Of a stretch of 64,000 nt of DNA, positions 1 to 11,510 are shown in pieces. The DNA comes from Echinarachnius parma (taxonomy: Eukaryota > Echinodermata > Echinoidea > Clypeasteroida > Echinarachniidae): assembly GCA_037951105.1 (NCBI GenBank), contig JBAMJV010008917.1:40150-104149 (forward strand), read 5' to 3'. Each line of letters begins with the position of its first letter. The stretch's first letter is position 1. The translations under genes were made by a program, and so were the position numbers. Under the pieces are notes generated by a model. That model saw nothing but the letters and a program-made list of their open reading frames with translations. It did no database searches and had not been told where the DNA came from.

Positions 1-239
1 AAGCACGGTCATCGAGAAGCCTGGCTGGAGGCAAACCTTTGATAGCCATCGTCGAATAGATGACCGTGCAGGGAGCACGAGCAACTTGCTAAGAAGGCGA
101 TAGCTCTTTGGGCTGGCATGCAGAAGAGCTATGGCAAATGACTTTTCATGGTATGACCATCGGCGTGCAGATTTTGGGGTGCGCCCAAGCCTCAATTGAG
201 TTGAAAAAAAGGCCCACAGTGATCTGTCTTGTAATTCTA
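1..239. other. Unassigned sequence with an 11 bp inverted repeat
   Basis: No gene recognised. GCACGGTCATC at 3-13 is repeated in inverted form at 59-69, giving a possible stem with a 45-base loop. The window edge cuts the context. Confidence 0.3.
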
Positions 240-516
240 CAGTCTTTGATTCGGGCCAACCATTTGCGAGTGCGCAAAAATGCTATTCACGCGCACGTTT
301 GTAAACAATAGATTCCCGGGCGATTCGTTCGCTCTGCATACATTGCAATTCACCGCACACATAGCAGTCTGCGTAATTCAGACCGCATGAACGCATGCTT
401 TATAATGGTGATGCGTTTCCAATCATTTTTTTTTTCTGGAAACATATTTTTGTGAACTTGTTGATGGAATGGCATACTACTTTAATAAGAATATTATTGT
501 TGGGTGGTGGTACCCT
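240..516. mobile_element. MITE copy of the AGGGGACCAC (TTAA-target) family, right part
   Basis: Closely resembles the right two thirds of the element at 57676-58096. Shared blocks include CATTTGCGAGTGCGC, a segment around 'attcagaccgcatg', 'ggtgatgcgtttcc' and the terminal GGTGGTACCCTT. The left end could not be located, so this copy is diverged or truncated. Confidence 0.5.
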
Positions 517-1102
517 TGAACACACTATTACCATAGGTTGTTTCAACAGGATGGGATAATTAACACAAAAGTGAGGACCGTCCTTTGGGATACCTGGACA
601 ATTCATATTCAGGAGAAGTAGCCCAGTTCATATAATAAGAGTATTTGGTATACTTTACATTTTGAGCGAGAATGCCGAGAAAATACAGAAGCTATGACGG
701 TTAAACACACATTTAGACCATCATTGGCGAGAAAGTAAAGCGACCAACCTAGTCTGCTAGTAGTAGTAGTAGTATGTCCAGGATTCTATGACGGGGGGGG
801 GGGGGGGGGTGGTAGAGGACAAGCTAGTTTTGAACCAACATGACACCTTAATTAAAGTCAAGGGGCATTTTCCGAGCTGTTTAGAAATCGGTTCAGAATA
901 TGAAGTGCACATTGCAAGCACCCTGCTTGAACCCTGAACTGGTTCAGTCTTTAGGGTTTTGAATATCAAGAACTAAAAATGTTTTTCATAATTATGTACA
1001 TACGTAAAACCGTTACGTGAATGTAAGCTCATTTTAGTGGGTATAGCGAGAAATCCTGATAAGTTGTGTATACAATGGACTTGGCCAGATGGCCTTAATA
1101 GA
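517..1102. other. Non-coding stretch with a poly-G tract
   Basis: No coding potential seen. It holds a short (TAG)n run near 760-775 and a G tract at about 791-809. Confidence 0.4.
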
Positions 1103-2281
1103 GGGCGTGTTGCACCACAAATTGTCGTACCTGCACAAATTGTCGTAGGCGACAATTTGTGCAAAATTTCACGCCACAAATTGTCGCCTCCTGCACAAAT
1201 TGTCGTTTGCGACAATTTGTGTTGCTCTCGCCGTCCCCATACCTGGCGACAATTTGTGAAATCACGTAAAACCTCACACCACAAATTGTCGCATATTGCA
1301 CAAATTGTCGTCAGTCGCTGTCTTCAAGCTACACAGATGATGATGATGATAATAATAATAATCAGTGTTGGTGGACTCGAGGCCGGTCTCGGCGTCGACA
1401 CCAGTGGAAGATTTTTACGAAGCAGAGACCGAGATCCGTCAACAAATCTCGAGGCCGAGACCGAGACTATTTGGTTTTGGGGGCCGAGACCATTAAAGAA
1501 ATTGGCCTCGAGACAACTTAAAAAACAACAAAAACAAGCCATGTGTGAGCATGTGTTAATATTCGTTTTTATGTGATTTCGGTGGTATTTCTGCTTTTCC
1601 TTCAGTTTCTAGCTAGGTACCTTTCATGGGTGTTTGTGAGCTGGGGGGGGGGGGGGGCAATGATTTGTCCCATTTTGATTTCTTGTCTTTTTTGTATTTT
1701 CGTTTGTGAATACATGGTTTATTTATTCGTGCTGTCTTCGTAATAATTAAAATGGTTATGTTTTGTTATTCGATGTCAAAAGAAATTTGTATTCAACCAG
1801 GCCTGGGGGGGGGGGGGGGGGGGGGGCTCGACCTTTCGCGTGATAATTCCGCAACGCACGCAGGTATCGCCGCGTGACTTCATGTTTTTTTTTTCATGTG
1901 ACCGTTTGTAAGTGAGCGTCGGCCCCAAAATCACTAAATTGTGTGTTTGGTGTACACATTCTAGATGGAAATGGTAAATAATTTTTTCCATTGAAAAAAA
2001 AAACATAAGTCTAAAAAACAAATAATAAGTAATTCCAATATCCGTATGTCAAGAATGATCATTTTAATCCAAAATGTATGTCATCATGGCTTTGAACAGG
2101 ACCGTAGGTGTGGCGACAATTTGTGGTGCCAGCTACCAGCACAAATTGTCGCCGTCACCTCCACAAATTGTCGCAAACGACAATTTGTGCAGAAAACGAC
2201 AATTTGTGGTGTCAACATTTTGCACAAATTGTCGCCTACGACAATTTGTGCAGGTACGACAATTTGTGGTGCAACAGGGCG
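1103..2281. mobile_element. Foldback-type element with ends made of CACAAATTGTCG repeats
   Basis: The left end (1103-1310) holds nine copies of ACAAATTGTCG in both orientations. The right end (2114-2281) holds eight. The outermost 65 bases of the right block are almost the exact reverse complement of the left (TGTTGCACCACAAATTGTCG inward from each side), so the blocks act as long terminal inverted repeats. The roughly 800 bp between them contain a GAGACCGAG-rich stretch, two G tracts and no transposase. No clear target duplication was seen. The superfamily is unknown; two independent insertions in opposite orientation are an alternative. Confidence 0.6.
1321..1515. repeat. (GATGAT)n microsatellite and GAGACCGAG low-complexity repeat
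   Basis: A (GAT)n/(AAT)n run leads into repeated 'gaggcc', 'gagacc' and 'gagaccgag' words. Similar text recurs at 23520-23690, 27040-27120 and 63105-63150. Confidence 0.6.
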
Positions 2282-2790
2282 CATCCCCCGGAAGATTTTG
2301 GATTTGGGCAGTCACTTAGCACTCTCAAGATGAAGAAGACTATTGTATCAACTTTCACACAATGAATGAGAGGGGGTAATGTCCCTTCATTTTAATGTTG
2401 TTTTATATTTCTGAACCCCAAGTATTGGGGAAGATGATAGTACAGGCCATACCCCGCACCTCATCCCCCGTGATCGACGCCCATGGTAATATGAACAATT
2501 TTCTCGCCTTGGCTCTGACAAAGATTTGATCAGAATCGAAAGCTTATCCACCTCTCTGATTATTCTAATTCAAATATAAAATTAACCGAGTGACAATTTG
2601 TATAACATTACCATTACTGTTTGTTTTCTCCTCGTGTTTACAATAGGTGAAGAAACAAACGCACGATCTGAATCATGCTCCTGTTCGTCATTACAGTCAT
2701 GGAGGACAGTCGCCATAGTATTTATTGTCTTAAGTTTGCTTCTTGCAGTAAGTAGTTTTCGTCCATAATTTTCAGTCCATAATTGTCAGT
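2282..2790. other. Unassigned AT-rich sequence
   Basis: No gene, repeat unit or terminal inverted repeat was recognised here. Confidence 0.3.
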
Positions 2791-3150
2791 TTAAAGGGAC
2801 TTAGTAACATTGTCCAAATCCTCAAAATCCAATATGAATTCTAGCGGTTCCCTCATACCTTGTTGTATTCGTATTAACGATAAAAGCGTGGGGCAGTTGT
2901 TGGTGTTCAAATTTTCCTTTTGTTAAAAAGATAGTTACGATTGAAGTGTTCGGATGTTAAATTGTCAACTGGACCGCGAAAACCGTGTACAAAGTGAGTG
3001 CAATGAGTTAGTGAATATCACCTTGCATTTCTGTTCATTACTCAGCCATATAACGTCCAATAAACTTGAAATATCCACACAAAACCCAGTGGACATATCA
3101 CAAAACAACAATATACATTGTATCAAGCACTCACCACTTTTTGCACCGCT

Positions 3151-3184
<34 letters not shown>
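2791..3184 (+). mobile_element. TTAA-target MITE, family AGGGACTTAGTAAC (copy 1, truncated)
   Basis: Begins TTAA-AGGGACTTAGTAAC and follows the shared internal sequence ('ccaaatcctcaaaatcc', 'cttgttgtattcg', 'gtacaaagtgagtgcaatgag', 'tccacacaaaacccagtggac') until a 30-base C tract at 3155-3184 replaces the right end. Other copies lie at 10424-10759, 11127-11510, 45022-47499 (split) and 47788-48145. Confidence 0.7.
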
Positions 3185-3186
<2 letters not shown>

Positions 3187-3416
3187 CCCCATCCCCACTT
3201 CCGGCGCCTATGGCTGACAATTGTTTTTTGTGTGCAAGGAGTGTCAATTTACAACCGTGCATAGAACACAAAACACAAGATAAATTAAAAACAAACGTTT
3301 TTTCAGGTAATATCTCTGGCTAAACTCGAACAAGCTTTCTATTTGTCCTGAGCAATTATGATGTGAGTGATTACATAACTTATTTTTAAACTTATGCCAT
3401 TCACTACAACGGTGGT

Positions 3417-3908
3417 TTGAGTGGTGGCATTCGCACTACGTTTTTCCGCCATTTCTGCCGGTTTCTTTCCAGGTGTGTAGCCTCTATGAAGAAATTTATA
3501 TTTCTATTGGTGCAGTCTGTCCATTGCTTTGGAGGTTTTTCACGTGGCCTGGCCCCGTCTATTCTTCCTTCTAGTACTATACTCTTGGGTAGCGTGGTAG
3601 AGGCATTCGCTGTGTATGTCCAAAGAAGCGAAGTCTTTCTGGGGATATCCGTCCACTACAGTGTGATTCATATTGAGTTGGTTTCTAATTTCTGTGTTTC
3701 TGATTCTGTCCATTCTTGTAACTCCAATAATATTCCTGAGGCATGTCATCTTAAATTTCAGGAGTCTTATCTCGTATTTCTTTTTTATGATACAGGTTTC
3801 AATAATTTTGACAAAACAAGCACTTTGAAAAGCTCCGTCTTAGATTTTTTTCTTCTAATTTTCGTTCATCGCCAGATGATGTGTCTTAGGACTGCGCCCA
3901 TAGCCTTC
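3417..3908 (-). pseudogene. RTE-like LINE reverse transcriptase, C-terminal half (decayed)
   Basis: On the minus strand the broken frames read in order: KAMGAVL..IWR, KTELFKVLVLS, RMDRIRNTEIRNQLN with MNHTVVD, LEGRIDGARPREKPPKQW, then ATHLERNRQKWR. This order is typical of the C-terminal end of endonuclease-reverse transcriptases of the RTE-like type. Frameshifts and stops break it, so it is not functional. Its upstream end at 3908 meets CAGTGGCGTAGC at 3911. The first readable codons continue exactly from the last ones of the N-terminal half that ends at 13534. Confidence 0.7.
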
Positions 3909-3920
3909 CTCAGTGGCGTA

Positions 3921-3967
3921 GCTACGGGGGGGGGGGGGCACGGGGGGGGGGGGGGGGGCACGTGCCC
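3921..3967. repeat. G-rich tract at the left CAGTGGCGTAGC end
   Basis: Two long G runs separated by CAC follow the terminal motif directly, then a C run. Confidence 0.8.
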
Positions 3968-4019
3968 CCCCCAATCGTTTGGCAAAAAAAAAAAAAATGA
4001 CAACCTGACATGAAGCCAA

Positions 4020-4690
4020 ATGTGTCTACAATGTATATCATTCATTATTATCACGTTTTATTTAATGTGTGATAATAATCATTATCAACGATAATAACCA
4101 AGAACATAACAGTCGTTCCCTAGTACTAGCAATAGCGCACCTATATCAGTTTGAAGAATCCTTCCAATATAGCGCCTTATGCAAATTTTCAGTCCCGTGC
4201 GCGAGGATCGACGCTCACCGCATTTCAGAAGACATAGAGCGCGTATAGGCCTAACAAACTTCCTAGCATGGTAAATCGTTTATCATACCAAGGGCCCTTT
4301 TAGTATCTTGAATCTGCCTCCCGCTTTTATAGATAATTTTGACGCCTTCATGCAGGCTATAAAGGCGCATAGCTGCACTACGTAGTCCTAAATGTCTAGG
4401 TAAAGACAAACTTCTTTTACTAATTTCTTCACTCCAAATGCACCCGTTCCATTAATTCATGATGCATATATAATCTAGGCATATTGTTGATGATCATGAT
4501 TGAAGGAGCACCAGTCATCTTCTCCAGAGTCGATATCTGCATCAGTTGAGCATAGGCCTACTGAAACTAATTCAAGGGACCCGAGCATAGCTGTTTTTTT
4601 GTTTGTTTGAAAAGGACTGTAAATCTTAATTTTTGCCGCGCACTTCGCGCGCATATTCTGAAATACTGATATATACGAAATTTATTAGAC
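4020..4690. other. Unassigned AT-rich sequence
   Basis: No gene or clear repeat is seen. Confidence 0.3.
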
Positions 4691-4697
4691 CCTCATA

Positions 4698-4985
4698 TCG
4701 TCGTCGGCAAATGAAAGGGCAGTTTGGGCGATAGTATCGAAAATATCGTTTTTCGTTTTTTTTGCATATTAGGATAGAGTATCAAAATACCTTTCCAATG
4801 ATGTTTTCAAATTTTCCAGATTTGCCCGAAATCCGGAGATAATCCCCAATAATCAAAGGGCGATATCGCCGAACTGCGCGATTTCGGCAATTAAAAGGGC
4901 ACTATCGCGCGCGCCCTTTTTCACATTCGCAAAGTGAGGTGAATTTCGGCAAATGAAAGGGCACTCCCTATACCGTACTGTGTTG
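4698..4985 (+). mobile_element. AAAGGGCA-motif MITE, partial (left end type)
   Basis: Starts TCGTCGTCGGCAAATGAAAG and then follows the left half of the intact relative at 23983-24538, including the 'gatagtatcg...tatcgttttt' stretch and 'agatttgccc'. AAAGGGCA-type words recur several times in both orientations. The right terminus is not found. Confidence 0.5.
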
Positions 4986-5109
4986 AAGGGCGCATACGTC
5001 TATGCAGGGTGTAGTGTAAGAGCATCTCCTTGAAGATCATAATTGTGTTTTTAAAAAAGACGTATCATATCATAAGATATGTTCACATAATCAACAAGTT
5101 TCCCAGATA

Positions 5110-6300
5110 TAATATGTATGCAAATTTATGCAAATTTATGCAAATTAGGGAAGCCATTTTGTAAAAATGTCATCTGTGATATTTCATCCATCAGTAAAGA
5201 TACTTTTACATTTTTTTCTCTCTATTTTCATGTTGTAAGGGTTAAGGATAATGTTAAAATTATTCGTGAGGTGACATTTGACTTTGTGACGTCATGATAT
5301 GCAAATTGTCAATAAATTTGCATAAAACTCCATTTTCTTTACATATAATGATGATTATAGCACGATATACCCGAAAAATAAACGTTAGTCAATATCTATA
5401 TATCAGAACCGCAGAGTGGAATATATCTCAATGTGATAACAATAGTAATACCTTCTCTCCGCATCTTTTTATGCAAATTTATGCAAATTAGGGTAGCTTT
5501 TTCTGAAAAAATATAATATGTGATATTTCTTACAGCAAGTAAGATATATGAACAAACAGTGTCACTATTTTGATGCTGTAAGAGTCAGTGATCGTGATCA
5601 AATTGTACATGAGGTGACCAGTTGAATTTGTGACGTCACAATATGCAAATTATGCCAGATATTTGCATAAAAACTTAATTTCATTGCATATGATGATGAT
5701 GTTATATTATACCCCCAAATCAAATTTGTATTAAATGAAATCATTCATATTTTCTTTCCGTATCATCTTATGCAAATTTATGCAAATTATGGTAGCCATT
5801 TTGGAAAAAAACTTAATATTTGATATTTCATCCATTAATATAGATACAATAACGTATAGGGTCTCCATGTTTTGTTGTATAAGGTTGAAAAGGTTAAAGA
5901 TAAAGCTATATAAAGGCGACTAGTTGAGTTTGTGACGTCATAATATGCAAATTAGACCATATATTTGCGTAACACTACATTTTCATTGCATGTAAAATGT
6001 AATGATGATGATGATACCTTGTTATGCCCCAAAATAAATCTTAAATCAATGTCTTTATACTGACAAACGCAGAGTGGAAGATATTCAAATGTTATGAACA
6101 AAGTTTGTTTTCTTTCCGTATTGTTCAGCGTAAATGTATGCAAATTAGGGTAGCCACTTTGGAAAACCCATCTTTGATATTTCATCCAGCTATGAATATA
6201 CATTAACGAATAGTGCATATACTCATATATTATACGATCAAGGATCCTGATGGAACTATGGATGTGTTAACTAGTTGACTTCATGACGTCATAAGTAATA
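5110..6300. repeat. Four-copy diverged tandem repeat with octamer and CRE motifs
   Basis: Four units of about 300-350 bp. Each starts with one to three ATGCAAAT words followed by 'agggtagccattttg', and ends with GTGACGTCA followed by 'atgcaaatt'. TGACGTCA lies at 5287, 5631, 5933 and 6284, spaced 344, 302 and 351 bp. ATGCAAAT/ATTTGCAT occurs about 13 times. No coding frame is conserved between units. Confidence 0.8.
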
Positions 6301-6872
6301 TTGTTTTGCCGTCAAAAATAAAACTTGTAACTTTTTCTCTATATCAGAAAAGCAGTGTAAAATACATTCACATGAGATTATAATTTTTTGCTCAAGCTTT
6401 CTGTATCGTCTGTAATGTTACAATTCATGCATAATTAATATCGTTGCCGACATAGTATAGCAGTGACATAATGAATCTCAACAACTATTGGAGAATAAAT
6501 GGATATTTAAAGAGTCACACCCACACAGCTGCTACCTCCAGGCAATATACCGCAATTCTCTCACTCAGGAGGGGTGTTTTCAACAACAATCATTAGTTGG
6601 AACTTATCGCTAAGTGGACTTAAAATAGTATTAAGAGCCATTAGGTTCTTTGAAAGTTGTTTTAAAAGTCCCTTTCAAAAGGCATATAATATTCTTATTA
6701 TTTCTATTATCTATCAAGGTATTCAATGTTTATGTTGTAACAATTTATGACAGTCTAAAAGCTTGTATTCTTGGTTCCGTAATAGTTCAGGGGTCCAACT
6801 TAGAGTTAAATTCAACATCTTTATGAACCCCCCCCCCCCCCTCCCCAGTTGTGTGTGGTCGCGGCTTCATCC
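6301..6872. other. Unassigned AT-rich sequence with a C tract
   Basis: No gene recognised. A C tract lies near 6828-6841. Confidence 0.3.
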
Positions 6873-8330
6873 TTTCATTTCATTTCATTTCATTTATTAA
6901 TCTCAGAAAACCAAAACAAGGAAATAATTTACAATATAAAAACAAGACATATGAATAATTCATTATAATACAACAATTGTACATATAAATATAATGAGAT
7001 AGGAATATGAGAAGGGGCCATAATTACAGATTAAACAATGTTGGTGGTGTATGGTCTTTATTTATTTATCAAAATATAATGATCCAGGCTAGTCGAATTC
7101 CTTGTTAAATCTAGAAATAAAGTTATTGAAAATAGTTTTGCATCCAAGGCACATATATAATGGTGAACATATTCTATAAAATGCTGAAGAGGTGGAGTGT
7201 TGAGGCCTGAAGCCATAACTGATTGGAAAATAACAATAATTTTTTTGAATAAATTAGTGAATAAACGCTATTATACATACATCTTTCCAAAGATCTTAAA
7301 AACTGTGGATAATAATGAAATTGGTCGAGAATTCGATAATAAATTATGATCACCTTTCTTATAAATGGTATAACTTTAGAAATTTTCATTTGGGTTGGAA
7401 AAATACCATGCAAAAATGATTTCTACATAGAGGTTCAGCTATTAAATGTATTACCCTTTTTCACAACAGAAATAGAAATATCATCAAATCCTGGGCTTGT
7501 TGCATTTTTCATTCCGAGAACGATATCACAATAATCTCACGAGAACTTACGGAGTGAACAAAAAACATGGATTGGGAATTAAAATGAGACATTAAAATGA
7601 CAATCAGAATTAACATCATGTACCGATTCCTTCAATAAATTAGATGCAGCATTTATGGTCTGGAATTGGAATACATCACTTTAAAAATTTGCATTTGATG
7701 ATTTCTTTTTTTTACCAAGGTAATTGGTTTATAACCTTTTCATGTTTCATATTACCTATAGTATCTTTAAATTTCAATTCTTAATATTTTCTTTTTGCTT
7801 TACGAGACTCAAAAGTGAACTTGTTTCTCACTTCTTATACTTTCTATCAGAGGGATTTTTAAAAATCTATAGTTTATACAAATTTAACTTCTTCCTTAAC
7901 ATAGTTTTTAATATAGAATTTTAAACCAAGGTTTCCTAAATATACTTTTTCTAATATTTACTATAGGACAAACATTAATCGGTATAACGACACAAAAATT
8001 ACTAAAAAAGTATTGTAACACTCATCTGGATCATTGTATTGGTGTAGGCCATTATAGCATTACTTAGTTTATGGAAAAATATAGCAATATTTGCATCAGT
8101 TATTTGCACGTTTTTTAATAAAAAGAATCAGAATTGTTTGTACCATCTTGTTTAAAAAATAAATCAGTGTTAACAAAAACAGGCAGGGTGATCGCTTACA
8201 ATCAGAAATAAATATACCTGAGTGAATAACAGCGTCCTCATTTGTTACAACATTGTCTAAAAGCGAATCCGATTGAACTGGTAATTCGTGTCGGAGCTTG
8301 ATAATTAGCAAGTGCTGTATCATCGAGGAA
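6873..8330 (-). pseudogene. CR1/Jockey-like LINE remnant with (AAATG)n tail
   Basis: On the minus strand, from high to low coordinates: an endonuclease piece (SLLDNVVTN..., then SGIFISD, 8096-8323), the segment SPGFDDISISVV (about 7480-7510), then a reverse transcriptase N-terminal block with GIFPTQMKISKVIPF, LERCMYNSVYS and SNQ (7174-7413). The 3' end is AT-rich and finishes in five ATTTC units (AAATG on the minus strand) at 6873-6897. Many stops and frame changes show it is dead. Motif order matches CR1/Jockey-type ORF2. Confidence 0.7.
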
Positions 8331-8370
8331 TGTTTTCACCACGACCAACGATGGATGCCCGGGAGGGCAA

Positions 8371-8390
8371 AGGGGGGGGGGGGGGGGGGT
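8371..8390. repeat. Poly-G tract
   Basis: About 19 consecutive G, next to a GGT repeat. Confidence 0.8.
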
Positions 8391-8434
8391 GGTGGTGGTA
8401 CACTCATGTATAATGTAAGACGGACATTTGTCGC

Positions 8435-9089
8435 TTAAAGGGGTCTTGCAAACACAAATGCATGTTTACTCCTGTATATCAGTATTAGCGTACACATTTG
8501 TAAATTGTTTTCTAAATTTCAAAAATATGTTTCGTATATTTGTAAATATTGTATCATTTATTTTTTCTTCATGTTGCTAAAGCCCCACCTCCTATAAAAA
8601 ACCTCCAGAGTGAATTATATTGTTGACTGGCGGTGACATCATCTGTCAATCACTGGTCAGTTACCATGATATTAACAAAAGATGAAAGTACAGAAAGATC
8701 ATGCACACAAAAGCATGCCCTGCATGCCTCCATAAAATAGCTTAGACAGTGCCCCTTCTCTGACATAGCAACTGCTATTGACATTGAAGGTGTGTGAGTT
8801 GGTAATGTATATATTCAACCGTGTGCTGCTATTGTGAATAGGCACTCAGTTTGGATGCAGGTCACTTCTTTGTAACTGAGTAGTGAATGACTGATGTCAC
8901 AGCCAGTCAACAATATAATTTTACTCTGGAGGTGGGGGGGGGGGGGGGGCTAGCAACTATGGAGACAAATAACTAATACAAATATATATACAAAATATGT
9001 TGGGTCAAATGGTTTACAAATAGTTGATGTGGTACACTAATACAGATGAACGGAAGATAACATGCGTTTTGGTTTGCCTGGCCACTTAA
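8435..9089. mobile_element. Foldback element with ~220 bp imperfect terminal inverted repeats
   Basis: Left arm from 'cttaaaggggtcttgcaaac' matches the inverted right arm ending 'gccaggcaaac...ttaag' near 9089. The inner arm part is strongest: CCTCCAGAGTGAATTATATT and 'gttgactggcggtgacatca' at 8603-8643, against the inverse at 8890-8935. A G tract interrupts the right arm at 8934-8949. No ORF. Confidence 0.6.
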
Positions 9090-9584
9090 ACAAAAAACCC
9101 GTTTTCACACCCGATTGCTGCTCGAAAGATACCCGACTTTCAAAAATTGCCGCTCTTTAGACCCACGGAATGACTTGGCTAAGTAGTTAAGCACCACCAA
9201 GTCCATTATTATTTATTTAGTATACAAACATACAAATTAGACAATAATATACCTTGAGTCACATATTCAGTCTATAACTTACCAAATCTTAGAGTACCAT
9301 TAAACAGTCCATTAATGATATAATTATGTCAGTTTCATGATATTCTAACTTTGATATGTAATTTCATTCTGAGTCATCGTTACTTGTGCATAATAGGGCT
9401 TTATCTGATATTTCGTTTTAATTCAATTTCGAATTTGGTATGTTTTCCTTTCAAGTTAATTCAGTTACAATTAGAATCCCCTTAACTAATGTTATTGCAA
9501 TTGCAGTAAACACATAATATTAGTCATAGTTCAGGTTTGGTTTAGAGGGTGCTTCGAGAAATAATTGTATCGATGTAATAGTAA
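9090..9584. other. Unassigned AT-rich sequence
   Basis: Nothing recognisable on either strand. Confidence 0.3.
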
Positions 9585-9588
9585 TTAA

Positions 9589-10151
9589 AGGGATAGTTGA
9601 GTTCTGGTAAAGAGAGTACAGTTTTGGTCAACTGAATTTTAGTAACCAAACATGCTCCATTACATTACAAACTAATAGTTATAACTCTACCATGCTTGAA
9701 AGTAATTCAAAATTACAAACGACTAAGTATAAAGCCTTTTATAATTCAAACAGAGCCGTTCAATCTCAAGATGAGCGCTCTCTAAAAACTCATTGGTTTA
9801 AACCATTTAGATAAAATGTTGTGCATGTGAAGGTTCGTAAAAATAGTGATTAGATAGAGAGATAATCAACAACTATTAAACAATTTCTTTTGAACATTTT
9901 TGAAAAGAGGAAGCATTTTTTAATATTTGTAACGGTTGGTTCAAAATTCTCTAATATTTGTGGGGCCCCACATTTATTACAAATGGTTACGTTTATGGAT
10001 ATTTCAGCAGTTTCTTAACCGATTTTGATCAAATAAAGTATACACTGTGACTAAAATACTATGCTCTATTAAATGTTACACTCAGTTTTTCATTATCTCA
10101 CAAGAAAATATTATGTGTAGCGCCCTCTCTACCAAAACTCAACTATACCCT
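9589..10151 (+). mobile_element. TTAA-target MITE, family AGGGATAGTTGAG (copy 1)
   Basis: Flanked by TTAA at 9585-9588 and 10152-10155. Ends are AGGGATAGTTGAGTT and the inverse CAACTATACCCT. The internal text includes 'agcgccctctctaccaaaac'. No ORF. TTAA duplications with AGGG ends suit the piggyBac/Kolobok group (inference). Other copies: 55121-55655, 58996-59550 and fragments at 10790-10925 and 63232-63439. Confidence 0.75.
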
Positions 10152-10159
10152 TTAAGTGT

Positions 10160-10423
10160 GAAGTTTGAAAGAATACGACTGAATTGAATTTGTTTGATCA
10201 AAATCACAAAATGGGTCGAGAAGTAGTTAGAATATCAACAATGTTGGAATGAATGTGGGGCCCATATGTATCCATGATTAAGAAAACACCAAACTTATCA
10301 TTATGATTATAACATTTTTTTTTTTAATGTAGCAAAGAGGTTTTTGAATAACTGTTGGTCATCTCTCTTTTGAAACTTTTCATTTCATTTTTATTCCAAA
10401 TTCTCAACATTCAATTAGTATTT
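10160..10423. other. Unassigned AT-rich sequence
   Basis: No gene or clear repeat. Confidence 0.3.
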
Positions 10424-10759
10424 TAGGAGTTCTCTCATACCTTGCTGTGTTCATTATTTACCTAAAAAGCATGGTACATGTTTTGTTTGTTTTTATTTTC
10501 CCTTTCGTTAAAAATATATTATTGAAGTCTCCGGATGATAAATTATCCAATTGCTCGTCGAAACCATGCGCAAAGTCAGTGCAATGCGTTATAATGAACA
10601 TCACTTTGCAATTTTCCTCATTACTCGGCCATATAATGTCCATTTAACCTGAAATTTTCACACAATTAGTGGACATAGCATATACCAACAATTTACATTG
10701 TATATATTAAACACTCATAAATTTTTGCACAGGCCAACAAAGTTACTAGATCCCTTTAA
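10424..10759 (+). mobile_element. TTAA-target MITE, family AGGGACTTAGTAAC (copy 2, left end missing)
   Basis: Begins inside the family at 'gagttctctcataccttgc' and runs to the right terminus GTTACTAGATCCCTTTAA. Confidence 0.7.
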
Positions 10760-10789
10760 TATTCGCATTTTTTAATAATAAGAAATGGT

Positions 10790-10925
10790 TGAAATCAATA
10801 TTTTGTAGAGAGCATCCTTTTATGGTTGCTTACAAAAATGGAAACAGTCACTAACTTGGCTTTGGTTGCGAATTTTGGTTACTAAAAATTCAGTTTGACC
10901 AAGACTGCACTCTATAATTCCTTTA
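10790..10925 (-). mobile_element. Fragment of the AGGGATAGTTGAG MITE family
   Basis: Contains 'gagagcatcc' and 'ttggttactaaaaattcagt' and ends 'ctataattcctttaaag', matching one end of the family at 58996-59550. Confidence 0.55.
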
Positions 10926-11126
10926 AAGACAATACAGTAAAATGTTATGTTGCAAATTGTCATTATTTGTGGAACTGAATTCCTAAAATTCAGCTGGCCT
11001 ATAGAAAATCGGTAGTAAGATAGATTTAAGAAAAATAAAATAATAGCATGATTAAGGCTAAGCAAAAGACAACGAGGATTGAAATTTAAAATGCCCTATT
11101 GATGTGAATTAAGGATAGTAGAAAAC

Positions 11127-11510
11127 AAAGGGATCTAGTAACTTTGTTGACATGTGCAAAAAGTGATGAATGTTTGATGCAATGTATATTGTTGTTATCT
11201 CATATGTCCACAGGGTATTGTGTGAAAATTTCAAGTGAAATGGACATTGTATGGCCAAGTAATGAGCAAAAATGCAAAGTGATAATCAGTAACTCACTGC
11301 ACTCACTTTGTACACGGATGAAAAACTCGCCCGGAGTTTTTCTTATCTGAATACTTCAATCATACATATCTTTGTAACGAAAGGGAAATTTGAAAAACCG
11401 AAACCTGTCCCGTGATTATATTGTTAATACGAATACAACAAGGTATCAGGGAACCGCTAGAATTAAAATTTTATTTTGAGGATTTGGACAATGTTACTAA
11501 GTCCCTTTAA
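11127..11510 (-). mobile_element. TTAA-target MITE, family AGGGACTTAGTAAC (copy 3, reverse)
   Basis: Both ends present in reverse orientation: AAAGGGATCTAGTAACTTTG at the left and TTACTAAGTCCCTTTAA at the right. It is the most complete uninterrupted copy, about 380 bp. Confidence 0.75.

Noticed and set aside
3417-4013. 198-codon plus-strand frame
   Set aside because: It is the antisense of LINE reverse transcriptase sequence, which is readable on the minus strand, and it ends in G tracts.
5110-6300. CRISPR-like array because of regular repeats
   Set aside because: Units are 300-350 bp, diverged along their whole length, without short identical repeats and unique spacers; the host is eukaryotic.
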